A DNA stretch of 64,000 nucleotides from Laguncularia racemosa (GCA_037954665.1 JBBMOL010000081.1:728313-792312); one strand, 5' to 3'. Shown: positions 45,196 to 58,911, numbered from the stretch's first letter. Translations and numbers: made by a program. The notes: generated from the sequence alone by a model not told the origin.

Positions 45196-45834
45196 CTAGC
45201 TAGAAAAAGATTATATGTCTTTCGTTTTCCTACCTAAATGAGTAATGCGTATGGCTGATTTAGAAGAAGAAATAATATGCAAATTTAGGTTTTATGAGAT
45301 ATACCAAGCTTATGTTGTCAGATTTTCTTCACCAAAGGCTAGGGGATAATGATGGCCAAAAGTAATGGGTACATATAAGCGAAATCCCCAACCCTTCACC
45401 ATAGTTGGAGATCAAATGACTGGTTGTTAGATACAATTAGTTGTTGTGTATCACTGTGGAAGTTACGGATACGTTTTTACAGTATAAAAAACCATTAATA
45501 AGAAACAAGAAAAAGAGATTAGAAAAAGAAGAGAATAATACACAAAGATTCATGTTAAAAAAATAAATAAATAAAATCAGATCAAGATGGAATGAAAAGC
45601 AACGGGGAGCAAGTAGCAAATTGGCTATGTCATAAAACTCTTTAGATAAAAGCATCCATCCACTCTTATGCAGAAAACCCTGCTACAGTTATAGTCCCTA
45701 AATTAACCTAGGGTGAATATATAAGATAACCAATTAAGTCATATTCATGCAACATGGTGGGCCGCTGACCACCCATGATCGACTAGCTTTCTTGCCAATC
45801 GATCGCCCGATATGCAAGCATCATCTTGATCAAT

Positions 45835-45842
45835 CACGTGGC
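45835..45842. promoter_or_regulatory. G-box / ABRE-like CACGTGGC
   Basis: A perfect CACGTG palindrome followed by GC, the core bound by plant bZIP and bHLH factors, in the GC-richer patch about 710 bp upstream of the small peptide ORF. The link to that gene is inference. Confidence 0.4.
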
Positions 45843-46641
45843 CGGCTGGCATACCATTTGATCTCTGCAATTGGTCAATGGCACAATGTCCCACTCGCGC
45901 CACATACCTGTCTTCATACTTTTGATTTCATTTCTAACTTCCAATACATGTTTCCACTCGATTCGAATGTTAACTACTGGACTCATGATATGGATCACAT
46001 ACCGATAACGATTTTGTTTATTTCGTAGGAAAGAATAAGTATAAATTAATTACAAAGACGTTTTCTCTTTGAAAAATAGGAAGTGAACAAAGAAATATAT
46101 AATTTTCTTAAAGTTTTGGTCGATCCGCAATTCAGCTCCAAATTTGTGTCTGGTTCAATTAAATCCCAGTATTTTCAATATTTTGTACTTCTTGATTGTC
46201 ACGGAAAATTGCAATATTGGCAAAAATTGAATGGATGCCGCCACCACTAAAAACAAACAGATCTCTAATGCAATCTCCATTGTATAGGTAAAATCCAATT
46301 AGGTTTCTAACACTAAAAAGAGGGCACCCAAGGCTTTGGATACTTGATTTCTATAATTCCATTACAAAGATAATAGTTAATCTCATTATTGAGGAATAAG
46401 ATGTTATCCTCTTGCAAGTCTAAATTGAGGAAATCTTAAATTTGCTCTTGTACTTTTATTTTTATTAGTAGAAATACTAACTAGTGTATCCACTAGGTTA
46501 CGACCAAAGGTTAAAAGGGACGTGCAGAGTTTATAGGGACACTAATCTCCCACTCCCATTATCTAGACTTCTTTTTCTTGATTGCGACTTAAGGCTGGTG
46601 GATGTGGGGCTGTAATCCCTTGTTTTATCACTTTTGCTATC

Positions 46642-46690
46642 AATAAAAGTTCTTTTCTAGAGAAAAGGAAATGAAAAGAAAAAAAAAAAC
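46642..46690 (+). terminator. Possible polyadenylation signal followed by an A-rich tract
   Basis: AATAAA at 46642-46647 is preceded by T-rich sequence and followed by an A-rich tract ending in A-runs at 46679-46690. It could be the 3' end of a decayed transcript unit or retroposed sequence; no coding region leads into it. Confidence 0.3.
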
Positions 46691-47720
46691 AAGAATGCAT
46701 AAAACCCTTATATAACATCATCTATATCTTTCGAAAATTAAATTGCAAAATTACTGAGTCTTCAATAATCCTAGTCTCGATAATCACCCCATGTCTAATC
46801 CGTAGATCGCATGTAAGTGTAGCGTATCCAACTTATTCCTTACAGAAATCATTCCCTAAAATGTTTTGAATAACAACTCTGCTAGTGAGTGAGCAATGGT
46901 CCTTTGGATAAACAATCTGTATCACTAAAACAGGCAATGTACACAATATACACAAGTAGGAGCAATACAAATAACAAGTCCCACTTAAGATATAAATTTA
47001 ATTAGTAATTAACAAAAGAAGCCAAATCATTCCAATTCTGAAGCGACAATTAGTCCCAATAGTTATTCCTAAACCGACTAGCCTATTCCATTTAAAGACG
47101 GAACAAGCAATGAAAAGTAATTGTCCATACCTAATCATTTGTAGTTCAATTCACTATTCTCACACTTAAAATGCCTTATATTTAACATCTAAGTCTTACT
47201 AAAAAACTTCTCTTTTAGTTTCCTAACTTGGGATTATCTACATATAGGTTAGACAACAACATGCATATTCGTGAAGGCATCAACACCTACACTACCTTAA
47301 TTTATATCATCCCAAATACTTAACCCATAATTAGCCTTGAGTAGCAACTCCATAACCTAAGCATTTCATACCATATTGAACTTGGTGATAAGCACAAAAA
47401 TTAAGTTGCTATTAGTTGTACATTACCACTAACCCAATTTAATACCTCATTACAATTACAAGCAACTCAAACTAGGTAGATTTCATACTTACTTGATCAT
47501 GGAAAGTGGTGAACAACTACACATTGAAGTGTAGCTGATTGCACCCCCGCCCCATTTGCACCCACTCTAGACTCTATCTATTGGGCTGGATGGTTTACAT
47601 TTTCTTGCTTTGGTCATCTACCCTTTGCAAAAAAAAAAACCTATTTTAACAGCCGCAATTCTATTTTTGCATGTCAAACTTCATGAAAAACATACTATTT
47701 GATCCCAATCACAATGCCCT

Positions 47721-47953
47721 CATAGATTTGAATAAGTCATATCCAATAAAAATAATATACTCTAACAATCTAAAAAGTTTTACGATTCCCCTATTCTTTG
47801 TTTTAATTTATGACATAAATCCAATCCTCAATCTATACATAGATTTGAATAAGTCATGTCCAATAAAAATAATATACTTTAACAATCTAAAAAGTTTTAC
47901 GGTTCCTCTATTCTTTGTTTTAATTTATCACATAAATCCAATCCTTAATCTAT
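47721..47953 (+). repeat. 117-bp tandem duplication
   Basis: Two adjacent copies, 47721-47837 and 47838-47953, begin CATAGATTTGAATAAGTCAT and differ at only a few positions. The plus-strand ORF 47671-47955 runs through both without a frameshift because 117 is a multiple of 3; the protein has no known domain and this is probably coincidence. Confidence 0.9.
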
Positions 47954-50900
47954 AAAATCAACCTAAGATTACCACCTTAACTCTAAAACTCTACAAATGA
48001 AAGTGTAAAATGGTTATTATCAACCATCTTTAATATTAATTGCCTCATGTAAGTGCACATATGCAACGACTTATATTCGAATCCCATAAATTTTTAGATA
48101 CTGCAAATACAAAGATTAATTTTAGATAAAAACGATTTTCATGAAATAATTAATTTTTTAACAAATTCTGAAACGAAAAGAAAATAAAGACTAAATTAAT
48201 AAATAAACAAATAAATCAACGACGTAAAATAAATAATAGAATAGATAGGATGGGTAGATACAATACAATGGCTAGTAACACTTAGGTTATATTGAAGTTA
48301 TCAACATAGTGAGTCAAAAGATATTCACATTTTTTAATGTTTGAAATGTAGAATATCATTTACTGGGGACCCATGCGCTCACAATACAGGTTCCCAACAT
48401 AAAAAAGGTAACTTATACATAATATTAACCACTTTGAAAGGAAAAGAAGAAAAGTGCACGTAAAAGTTATTAGAAAAAAGAGAGTAAAACAATGATAAAA
48501 ATGCCAACTTTATGTTTTCTAAATTGTCCAATATTGTGCTACGAAAGATATTGAAAGAGAAATAAAAAAAAAAGAAAAAAGAAAAATTGCAAGACTTCAA
48601 TTCATATCTCTCATATTAGAGGAAATTAAGAAGAAAACTGTCTAGCAATCATTTTTAGAAACGTGAAAAAGGCACATAGAGAGAGAAGTTATGTAGGAAA
48701 AACTGCCTAATAGTTATACAAAATATATAAAATTATTGAGGGTTATTTTCAAGAATTTTACGGATAATGATGTGGAGTCTAAAAGGTAAAGTATTTGCTT
48801 AATAATAATAAATAGATAATGCTCTTAAAATGACAATAGGCAGCCAACAGATCCTTTATATGTTTAAAATAAGGTTATATAAGGAATCTACCGATTTAAA
48901 TTCAAGCCGATGCAGGCATTTTAATTAATTCATTCAAAAACACTGGTAATCCTCTCCAAATGTTTTCCAAAGTGAATGACGGTCTCAGCCGTATTTATAC
49001 AAAAGTTCCGAATTCCATTAATTAGTTCCGTTAAAAACTTGAGATTGAATATGTAAGAGTAAAAAGAATGTTATGTCAAAGAAGTGCTTCATCGTTCATT
49101 TCCCACGAAATTAGCTCCAAAACATTCGAATATGTTTTTATAAGCCATGGACTGGTTTATTGATAATAAGGAAAAACGTAACAATAACAATATATTCATA
49201 GATAGAAACAATCTCGACCTAATGAATCTCAATTGGTGAGTTACATAATTATCAAAACTTAGGAACTTTTCATGATCAAAGTGCTTAGGTTATGGTTCCT
49301 AGACTCATCGAGCATGCTTGGCCAAGAACTTTGCCGAGCAGGGTTCTCATATGTGATAGTAAATGGATAAATTATTGCACAAGGTCTAAGTATATTTCTT
49401 AAAATATTAGTTATATTTTCAAAATGCAACTTTATCATAATTTTTGAAAATGTGTGAAGACACATCAAACAATCATTAAAACTTTAAAATCATCACTATT
49501 CATGTTCCCTATTATATTTGTTTTAAGGTTTTAACAACAATTTGGATGTTTATTTGCATATTTTGAAGTGTTAGTGAAATGTAAAGTTTAAACATTATGA
49601 GTTTAGCAAGTCTATACATATCAAACCAATAGTTTAAAGATATATTACAATTATCCTTAAATTATAATGGGTTGACCTATATTATCCCACTCTCTATACT
49701 AGACATATAGGTGAGGTCCAACGCATTGAGTGTCTATTCAAGTTGGTAATTATACATGAGTCATTCCATATTTAGTTGCTAATCAAATGATGGTGCCCAA
49801 GAGTAACAAAGTGTAATTATTGCACCACTCAAAAAGGATTTAGATATATTAGCAAGTTAATTATGTTTAAGTTTGAAATTAATTATACCACTAATTGTCC
49901 TCTAGATGATGAATTTTCTCTTGTAATTGATCATGTCTCCATTTCTAGATACAAGATATTAGTTAATGCTATTTGAGGTATAAGCTGAGCTTTTCTCCAC
50001 TCTAGACAATAAAATTATTAATACATCATCCACACTTCATCTTTTGAAATTTTAGATGCTTTTTAAATATCATCAACAATGTTGAATGGGAATGGTTAAA
50101 GTTAATAATTATCTTCAACCATTAGATACGATGTGGCAAAAGATAGGCAACTCATGGAAACCCCCATCTCTTCATACGTGTATAATCTAGCCTAAACCTT
50201 AGGCAGTTGGTTTTAGTCCAATTCCTTTCCAATATTGTTATGATTTATGATTTTCATGTTAGATTTTTTCCTTCTTTTCCATAAAAAAAAAAAAAAATTG
50301 CCCTTTTTTTTCCTCCCTTGAATGCAATCCCTATAAATAGGTGTGATGTTACACTTGTAGCTTAGTTATGGCAAGAATAGGGATGCTGTAAAACAAATTT
50401 TGATACCTTTATTTGAGATAGGGTAATTGCTAAAAAGACTAAGGGAGAGAAATAATTCTAATTATTAACTTTTTATGTGAATGAATGTACCCAATGTAGA
50501 TGAGTGGATTTGGTTGTAGTGAGCACATGTGTGCAATGTGAGTCTTACACTTTGTGTGATCAAGGAGTGATGTGGAACTAATAAATGGAGATGGTATGGA
50601 GAGAGAAGCAAAGAGAATAATGAATAAATAGTTTCATGAGACTCAAATGCATAAGAAATAGGTAGAAGAGTTAAAAAGTTAACTACTTGTTTTAAGGAAA
50701 AATATAAGCCCTGATCTTTTGAAGTAGCAATTTGACAACACAATGTTGTTTTCTCCAAAGTATGAATTTTGTTAAATGAAAAGGAACTTTGAGTATTTAT
50801 TTAGCTTGACCATCGACAACATCTATTAGATTACATTGGTAGTCAATGACCAAGATGGTTTTTTCTCTTAAAGGATTCCTCCATGAGCTCCTCTTGTGTT

Positions 50901-51111
50901 CAAATACATAGAGAGTCTCTCTAAGTGCAAGAGCCACCTTAAGAAAGGTTCAAAGTAGATGAGCCGATTCAGTAGCTCACAATTTTGAATACCCTTGAGT
51001 CATCTAAGTTCATGAATTTGACCTTTTAGACCCTACCACTAGCCTTAAGAGTCAAGCTCAAGTTGCTATTAGGCTCATATCCCAAAATGCTATATTAGTC
51101 CTCTAAACCTA
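47954..51111. other. Unassigned intergenic stretch
   Basis: AT-rich, with short A-runs at 48567-48590 and 50283-50297. A core-promoter-like box is at 50331. ORFs at 48379-48600, 49259-49468 and 50465-50758 (minus) show no recognised domain. I see no exon structure or repeat border. Confidence 0.5.
50331..50340 (+). promoter_or_regulatory. TATA-box-like CTATAAATAG
   Basis: A textbook plant TATA box after a pyrimidine-rich tract (50305-50320). The next 120 bp hold a short reading starting at ATG 50369 that stops within eight codons. It may be the promoter of a lost gene or of a small undetected LTR. Confidence 0.35.
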
Positions 51112-51116
51112 TCAAT

Positions 51117-52499
51117 TGATATCGGTCTATCTACTACCCTAAACCTATACATTAGTGCACCTATCATAACTATAGTATAATGGATATTAATATCAAATGT
51201 CTATCTCATAAGGACTATGAGTACTAGTATTAGTTCTTCTTCTATTATCTAATGTATAAAATCGAGTGAAGTTAGTAGAAAAACGACAAGTAATTTAAAG
51301 AAAACAACATTCATTAAAAGCATACTCATATATTGAATTACCTTAAAATAACTAATGTAATTAACTGATTAATATTCAATTTCATTATTATATTCTTAGA
51401 TCATGGGAATTCCTATATTAAATTAATAACTCTCTTAAGTATACTAATTCCTGATTCATTTTCTTAATTAAAACTCCTAAAATTGCATTACCTTTGATAT
51501 GTGAATTCCACTATTAAGTTTGATCATAATTTAGAAGATTTACATTATCCTATTCCTAATATTGTATGTAACTCCTTCCAATTATGCTAAATCTATTCAA
51601 GTATAAGATCTCCCATTCTCTATAAATGAATTATATTTTAAACTAATACATCGATAATATTAGTTTTAAAATAATAAAGGATACATAATTGAATCACAAA
51701 AATATTAATAATTTCATTGATTAATAAACTAGAAAATTATATATTTATTCTAGGGTTTATCATACCCAAGTATAAAAGAAAATTAAACTACCAACATATT
51801 AAAATTAAAAGTGAATACAAAAATAGTGTATAAAGAAAAATATCAATAAAATAGAAATAACAGTAACTACATTATTGCTAATTCTAAAAACTCTTTATCT
51901 CCCTCTAGCTAGAATTTCGTACTCTTTTTATATTAATCTAATGTCCCCCTTCTAGGAAAGTTGTAGTTTCCTAGTAAAAATCACAATCTTCATAGATGAA
52001 GAAATATTTCTCTAATAAGCTAGGTTGTATCTCTATGAAATAGGAAACTTAACTTCACATGAAAGAAAATTAAATCTTCAAGATGAATAGTTCCATAGGA
52101 AAGTAATGCCTAACTTGAAAACTTAATTTGGAAAGTAGAATCTCTACTTAGCATAGGTATGACATGGTCATGCTAATTCTCATGCACCCTTTTATGTTGA
52201 AAATATTCAAAAATTACCTTCAACCCACCCTCCAACACAAGCATATACTTGACAGTGTGCTTCTACTTGGCCTAAAACATGGTCGTGCTTAGTAACTTGT
52301 CAACCTTCCTAATCTTGTATCTTTTATGTTTTTGCTCCAAATTTCATATATTTCTTCTATTTAAATAAAAATTACAATTCAAAGCATTGAGATCAACATA
52401 AAGAATTATTAAATGCAATATTCATACAAAATATGAGAAAATTAAAGAAAATACTATTATAAATATTACAAATAATAAGTATTTTTATAACACTCATCA
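51117..52499 (-). repeat. 3' LTR of element M
   Basis: A 1383-bp LTR with left edge TGATATCGG and right edge ACTCATCA. It aligns with 58937-60285 and, more distantly, with the LTRs of C. ATGGTCATGC and CATGGTCGTGC phrases at 52165 and 52273 are eroded CACG/CGTG motifs. Confidence 0.85.
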
Positions 52500-54116
52500 A
52501 ATTCCACCACATTTAAGCATTTGTTTGTCCTCAAGCAAAGATAAGCCTTTAAAGATCAAGGACATTTTTTTTTACTTTACTTAATCAATTATTTTAGATA
52601 ATAATTACTAAATTTATACTTAAACAAATTGCATTCATCCTAAAAAATTATTTACCCTTAACACTGTTTTTACCTATTCATGTTTAATCTACTACAAACA
52701 CTAAATACTAGAGTTTAAAAGCTAATCTATGTAATATCAAAGTTTATCATGCCATTTAGAAAAAAAATTATAAACCTAAAACCGTGTTAAATATTATCCA
52801 ATCAAGAAAAAGGTTTTTAAAATTTTGTCCTTTAGCTAAAGTATATGTTTCCTCATTTTCATCCTTCTGAGTATTATGACATTCAATAAAACTTTACTCC
52901 ATTTATCCTTTCAAAATCCTTAATTTTTATATGTACTAGGAGTTTTTTATTGCTTTTTTTTTAATAGTATGGAGTAATTTAATTGGTCAGTAAATACCTA
53001 ACCAAATGATCTTAGGCTACTAGTTTTTAAGATACTCCTTCGGACCTCTATTAAATCCATTACTTATTTTAATTAGTTTAGTTTTCTTAGACTTTTCTAT
53101 TGACCCATGTAGCAAGCTTTAGGTCGATAATCTCAAGTTCATCACTTAAGTTAATAGGTGTTATCCCTCAAAGGATACCTTATAAGCTTAATTACTCAAG
53201 TCAACGAGGTCCACTATTGAATTTTATTTTATCTTCTAAGTTTTGATTAGTAGCAAGAACATTCAAAAGATAAATTTTGTTAGTTTTGTTATTCAAGATC
53301 ATAATACTCATAAGAACATCTAAGAGACATATGTATATCAAAGTAAGTTTAAAAACTAGAATTCCTAATCCTCAATAAATAATATTATCGTAATCTAGAG
53401 TCTTAAAATTTTAAGCCTAAATAATATGTAATTTTGATTTATAAAGATTTGACAATTTAACTTTAATCAGGTGTTGTAAGTTCACTAATGAAAAGGTAAA
53501 AATAACAAGGGTATGAAAAATTTCAAATAATTCACCATATTATGAATGTAATTTATTTATTTAATACTACTATGTAACTTTGATTTATAAAGATTTCACA
53601 ATTTAACTTTAATCAGGTGTTATAAGTTCACTAATGAAAAGGTAAAAATAACAAGGGTATGAAAAAATTTCCAATAATTCACCATATTATGAATGTAATT
53701 TATTTATTTAATATTACTAAAAGTGATAAATTATCCTATAGCAATTCCTTAGAAAAGAATAAAGGCTTTTTATGTTATTCCTCTCCCCCATACTTTGAAT
53801 TGTACACCATCCCTAATGTACAAAATAAAATACTAAAATAATCATGAAAAAACAAAATAATTTAGGAAGGAAAGAAATAATAAAATACTTCCCTGACAGT
53901 TAAAAGCTTGAAAAAAAACTTAGAGCCCATTTCCTTTCTTTTTTAAGAAGTAGAGTTCCTAACACACCCAGAAAAGAAAATGTAATAGAATGATACAAAA
54001 AAAAGAATAAAAGGAAAGAAATAGCTACACCTCATTATTGAACTTGATTACATAAGTTTTTACATTATTGCAGAACAAATAAAAAATACAAAAAAAGAAA
54101 AATAACATCACCACAT
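52500..54116 (-). other. Noncoding 3' interior of element M
   Basis: AT-rich, homologous to the noncoding interior of C (9054-9553 and 20360-20960). It contains a 146-bp tandem duplication at 53425-53716. The plus-strand ORF at 53659 is chance. Confidence 0.75.
53425..53716. repeat. 146-bp tandem duplication in element M
   Basis: Two adjacent copies, about 53425-53570 and 53571-53716, share TTTGATTTATAAAGATTT, AATCAGGTGTT and ATAACAAGGGTATGAAAAA. The corresponding part of element C (about 20770-20940) has one copy, so the duplication is specific to M. Confidence 0.9.
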
Positions 54117-55350
54117 TCATGCCTTAGCCCCATCACCACCCCCGTCATCCTCATTTTCAAAATCTACAATGATATACACATCATCGTCATCATCAAAAGG
54201 TGGAATTTATATTCCACTATGAGTTGAGAGAAGCTCAACACAAGTATCTATCCTATTAACCTTTTGCTCCATTCTCCTAAAATTTCCTCAGAATTCCCTA
54301 AAATAATCATCCTATGCTCACTATATAGTCCATTGGATGCTTAACATCTAGTGCATCATATGTGATATACTAGCTATGTCACTAGGAAAAGTAGTAGATG
54401 AGCTATTTGGGCCCAACCGAGGTGACATAGAATATTCTTCTTCTTTTTATCTATACATGTGGGGCATCTCTTACTAACATCCCCATGGCTTTTAGAGATT
54501 TAGCTAGTACTAAGCCCATTGAACAACCTATCTATATGGGGAGTTAGTTGTTGAAAATACCTATCTGATTTACTAACCTCATGATATATGGGTCGAGATA
54601 GATAGAACTGGCTAATGAATCATAAGATTGGTGCCTTAGAAATCCAACTAAGTTGACCCTCATGTCAATAGAACACTTCTCAATCATGTTATGGAAGTAA
54701 TAAACATCGGCAGTACCCATAACTCCAAAGCTATATGCCTTCCCACTTAATGTATGTGCAAGTAGCTAATGAAGGTAGTTGTGGGTTGGGTTGTGTAGCA
54801 TGGACAACTTGGATCTTTTTAGTGCATATAGACCCTCGTTACTAATCTAATGCCAATATCTGCTCTCTACCAATCCTTGAGGCATCTTGGTCAACAAAGC
54901 AACAAATTTAGTGGAACAAGTGAACTCTTCATCATATAGCCCCATCATGATGGAAAATCGAGTAACATTCATATGGTAAATGTTACCGTCCACTTGGAAC
55001 TGGATCTTATCGTCATCGTTCCAATCGGTAGACTCTTATGTTAATTGAAATGTAGCTAGAAACTCATGGGCTAGCTTAGTGAATGCTAACTCATGGACAC
55101 TAAAAAGGCAATCCTACCCCCAAATGCTAATCAAGCCCCTAACCTCATCAGCTAGGTGATTTTGCTCCAAGACATCCTAATAATTGTAAAGTGATTTCCT
55201 AAAAGATCTATACTTGATTTGGGCATACTCCTTCTTGTGGCATGAGCTATGGAATCACAACATGGATTGTGTAGTTATATGACTTGCTTATTGTGAGCTT
55301 GTGCCAATCATCTTAGCCCATGATTTCTTTTGTGCATGTTTAAATGGCAT
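54117..55350 (-). pseudogene. Late ORF of element M (Athila ORF-like, broken)
   Basis: Minus-strand start at 55350 (MPFKHAQKKSWAKMIGTSS), stop at 54117. With several internal stops and frame changes it reads FSVHELAFTKLAHEFLATFQ, FQVDGNIYHMNVTRFSIMMG, LYDEEF, LVNQIGIFNN and an acidic end with a run of Asp then VDFENEDDGGGDGAKA. The pattern F-x-V-x-G-x-Y-x-M-x-x-x-x-F-x-x-x-M-G-L-Y-D recalls the ORF found in plant Athila-type elements (Pfam names such as ATHILA ORF-1); I cannot confirm the family. Its position after the protease, in place of polymerase, is unusual. Confidence 0.6.
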
Positions 55351-56799
55351 GGTTCTTGCATGAAAACGGGTACATTTAATGACATATGACAACCTATTCC
55401 TTCAAGTAGTAGACTTAACTAAGCAAGAAATGTTACAAGAACATAACAAACTACATGAATAGTTGCTTAGAAAAATTGTGTCATGTTTTAAATGAGTAGT
55501 AAATAACATTATAGTAGTCTAATGTGTCAAAAATCACATTAACGAATCTATCTTAACAATACCAAATCTTCTCTTAAAGTAGTAGGCCTATACTACCTAA
55601 GTCATCAAAATCCAATTTTCATCAACATATATAAACAAAATCAGTAGAAACATCCTAAAACGACCAAATAACAACTATAATGGTAGTATTTCCTAGTTCT
55701 AGAGAGAAGCTAAAGAGGAAGCATACATGATTTGAGTAAGGAGGTTGCAAAAAAAAGAAAAAGTGATAAATAGCGAAGAAAGTATTAGGTGTACGAAGAG
55801 GAGTGTGTGTGTACATTAAAGTTAGCGAGGAAGAGGATGAGGGAGAAATAAGCATTTGAATTTAAAATAAAAAAAGGGTAACATGGTTCACAGCACAGCC
55901 ATGTACACAAGGTATGTCGCATTTCAATACAAACTAGGTCATGTTGGTAAGTTGATACAGCCATTGACATGGTTTTACCAATGGTAGTGTCAATAAAATT
56001 TACACTAAGCATAGTAATCCACATAGGCATGTTGATTACCTATGTACCTTTTTATACATTTTTGCACTTACATAGCACAACTATTGATGCAGGAGTGTCA
56101 ATTTTCGTGTATCTTTCTATGTAATTTTTACCTTAGTTGACACAGCCAAATACATGGTCATGTACTTAGGCATGTCCTTCTTGAAACTTTACTTCTCCTT
56201 TTTTTTTCCTTTGACATGGTTATGTTTTGGTCATGTAATTAAGCATGCTTGTTGACATGGTCATTATCATGGTGGTGCTATAATGCATGTCAACCTTATA
56301 TTCCAAGGTACAGTTGTGTAAAACTATGCCCTTTGGCACAACTATATACATCGACTATGAAGCTATTTTCTTTTTTTTTTGGTTTCCTTATTCTTCTTTT
56401 TTCTTTTTTTTGTTGTTTTGGTCATTATCCTACACACATACTATCACAAAACAAAGATCAAGTATAATTTTTGAAAGTAACCAAGTGTAAATAAAACAAT
56501 AATAAAGGAAAATGGAAATAAATCTAACTATACTAGGCTAAATTATAGGAAACTAATTGAAAAACTAATCTAAACTTAGGTTGCCTCCCAAGAAGCGCTT
56601 TTATTTAATGTCATTGGCTCGACAGTTTTTTAATTTTCTAGTCATGGGGGTAGCCATTAATTTCTAGAGTTCAAATTGCTTGAATTTTCCTAGACCCTAT
56701 TTAATGGGACATTGCTATATTAGTCCTACGTAAATGTCATCTTGCACACAAGTATAATCAAACAAGTTAGACATACTAAGAAAATAGTAGGTATTGTTA
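55351..56799 (-). other. Noncoding middle of element M with CACG-type motif remnants
   Basis: Between the late ORF and the protease. Region 55880-56290 has about ten short phrases such as CACAGCCATGTAC, GACATGGTTATG and GACATGGTCATTATCATGG, which look like C-to-T eroded forms of the CACGG/CGTG motif. The sequence GGTTGCCTCCCAAGAAGCGC at 56580-56599 is shared with element C (21344-21363, degraded). The ORFs at 55655-56030 (minus) and 56249-56490 (plus) have no domain. Confidence 0.6.
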
Positions 56800-57369
56800 C
56801 TTTTTGGGGGATGTTAGATTGTATTGAGCATTTTGAAGGTTCTTTCTTCCTCCCCAACTTTCAAAGTTGACATCTTATTTCCTACATTGATAACTACTTC
56901 GGTTGTAGCTAGGAAATATTGACTTAAAGTTAGTCGTGCCTTAATGTCTTCATCTGTATCTAAGATTACAAAATTCATTGGAAAAATGAATGTTCCTACC
57001 TTAAGCAATACATCTTCAATGATACCGATGGGGTACTTAACAGACCTATTAGCTAATTGAATGCTCATGTGTTGGTTTAGGATTTCTTAATCCTACCTTA
57101 TTAAATATATGATGTGGCATCAAATTTATACTTATGCCTAGGTCAACTAAAGCTTCATTTATTAATAAATTGCCAATAAGACAAGGTAAAGTAAAATTCC
57201 TTGAATCCTTCAGTTTTTGTAGCAGCTTATTTTGCATCAACGTTGAGCATTCCTCACTTAATATTGCAGTTGATATTTCTTCCAACTTTTTTTTGGTTAA
57301 GAATGGTTCCTTTAAGTACTTAGTGTAATTGGGCATTTGTGATAAGGTGTCAACAAAGGGTAAGTTCAT
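56800..57369 (-). pseudogene. Athila-type aspartic protease of element M
   Basis: Two overlapping minus-strand frames, 57369-57049 and 57068-56814. The first reads LPFVDTLSQMPNYTKYLKEP, KKLEEISTAILSEECSTLMQ, NKLLQKLKDSRNFTLPCLIG and then ALVDLGISINLMP; relatives have DLGAS, so the catalytic Asp is present and Ala is Ile. The second continues QLANRSVKYPIGIIEDVLLK, FIFPMNFVILDTDEDI and LTLSQYFLATTEVVINVGNK. A frameshift separates them. It is more complete than the copy in C. Confidence 0.87.
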
Positions 57370-58805
57370 GTGTAGTTATTTAAAATTTTTGAGAAACTTA
57401 CCTAATTGCTCCTCAGAGCATTCTTACCTTAATTAAGCTAGATAAGGAATGTATGAAACATATTCTTTGACCTCTAAAGGCTACTCCTTTTTCTTTGGAT
57501 TTTTACCTTCCCCTTTAGATTATATTTCTTTTTCATTTCTTAAGAAGACTACCTTAAACTGTTCCCTAAGACTACATTTAATGTTCCTAGGCAAAGCTCT
57601 CTAAGGTCTATCCTAAATCATTTTGCAATCTATCCAACTTGATTTTCAAGATTCCAGATTGAAGCTTTTTAATTCCAAATTAAAGCTTCTTGATTCCATA
57701 ACGACACTTCTATAGCTTGAAAGTGTGTTTTAGAGGTATGGATAAACTTTGTCATCAAAGCTTTTAGATTTAGCTTCTTTTTTTACGATTGATGTGATTG
57801 TTGGAATTTAAGTGGAATATTCCTTTATTGATTCCCCCAAAAGAAATTTGGGTTATTTTTCTAGACTGGATTATAGGTGTTATTGTAGGAGTTATTATAC
57901 TACCTATTTGGGTTTCCTATATAATCAACATACACATCAAAGTTAGAAACAAAATCTGATTAGCCTAGTTGTTGTGTCATCAACATCCCATCAATTTTCC
58001 TACTTAGTGCTTCGACTTGTGCTGCTAAGGTAGTAACAACATCCACATCATAAACTCTTACAGCTCATTGTTGTCTTGCTCTTATAGCATTTCATTATAT
58101 TCATGACTATATTTTCTATTAAATTTTGGGTCACTTTAGGTGTTTTGTTATTCAAACATCCTTTGGTGGCTGGATCAATCATCTACCTAGTAGTCTAATT
58201 TAGTCCCCCCTAAAAACTCTGGATTTGCATCCATAATAGAAGAGCATGGTATGGACATCTTCTAAATAGATCTTTATATGTCTCCCATGTATTATGTAGT
58301 ATCTCTAACTCTATTTGAGCATAGGAAGAGATATCATTTCATAGTTTTGCTATCTTAGCTGGTGGAAAATACTTTGTAAGAAATTTCTTTGCCATTTGGT
58401 CCTATGTAGTGATTGAACCTCTAGAAAGAGAGTTCAACCATTGTTTAGCTCTATTTCTTAAAGAAAAAGGAAAAAGTCTTAACTTGATGGCACCATCTCT
58501 GTCCCCATTGATTTTGAAGTTATCATAGATCTCCAAGAAATTAGCAATATATGCATTCAAATCTTTATCCTATGAACCATCAAATTGAATAAGTGATTTT
58601 GACTAATATTCGATTAAATTTTGAAATTATTAGTTGCAATTGTAGGCCTAACAACACTTGAACTAGCTCCTATAAGTGATGGTCTTACATAATCAAAGCT
58701 TGTTTTGTCATCTTCATCGTTAGCTAAGTTAGTGGATTGATTATTGTCATATTCTTAAGTTATAACCTAATGTCTTTGACTTGCTCTACAATGTTCCCTT
58801 GGCAA
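57370..58805 (-). pseudogene. Gag of element M (broken)
   Basis: The reading begins at about 58805 with PREHCRASQRH; the start codon corresponding to ATG 23550 of element C reads TTG. Blocks shared with C are DNNQSTNLANDEDDKTSFDY, VRPSLIGASSSVVRPTIATN, a capsid region (58560-58300) and the Lys-rich end near 57500. Many stops and frameshifts, more than in C. Confidence 0.75.
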
Positions 58806-58911
58806 AAACAATAGAAGAAAATAAAAAACTATGGAAAATAGAAATCAATGGAAAATAAAAAATAAAAGAAATAATGATTAAATTAATAAGAGATAAGTGA
58901 TCCTAATATCT

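Larger units (their letters stand above)
45196..47720. other. Unassigned intergenic stretch, possible upstream region of the peptide gene
   Basis: Contains a patch of higher GC at 45740-45900 with a CACGTGGC box, and a possible 3'-end signal at 46642. The ORFs at 45437-45655 (minus) and 45747-46028 (plus) show no domain or signal. Otherwise AT-rich with nothing recognised. Confidence 0.5.

Noticed and set aside
45747..46028. 93-codon plus-strand ORF in a GC-richer patch
   Set aside because: No signal peptide, domain or codon pattern; better seen as possible upstream region of the small peptide gene.
56249..56490. Phe-rich plus-strand ORFs
   Set aside because: Antisense to the noncoding middle of element M; composed of T-runs.
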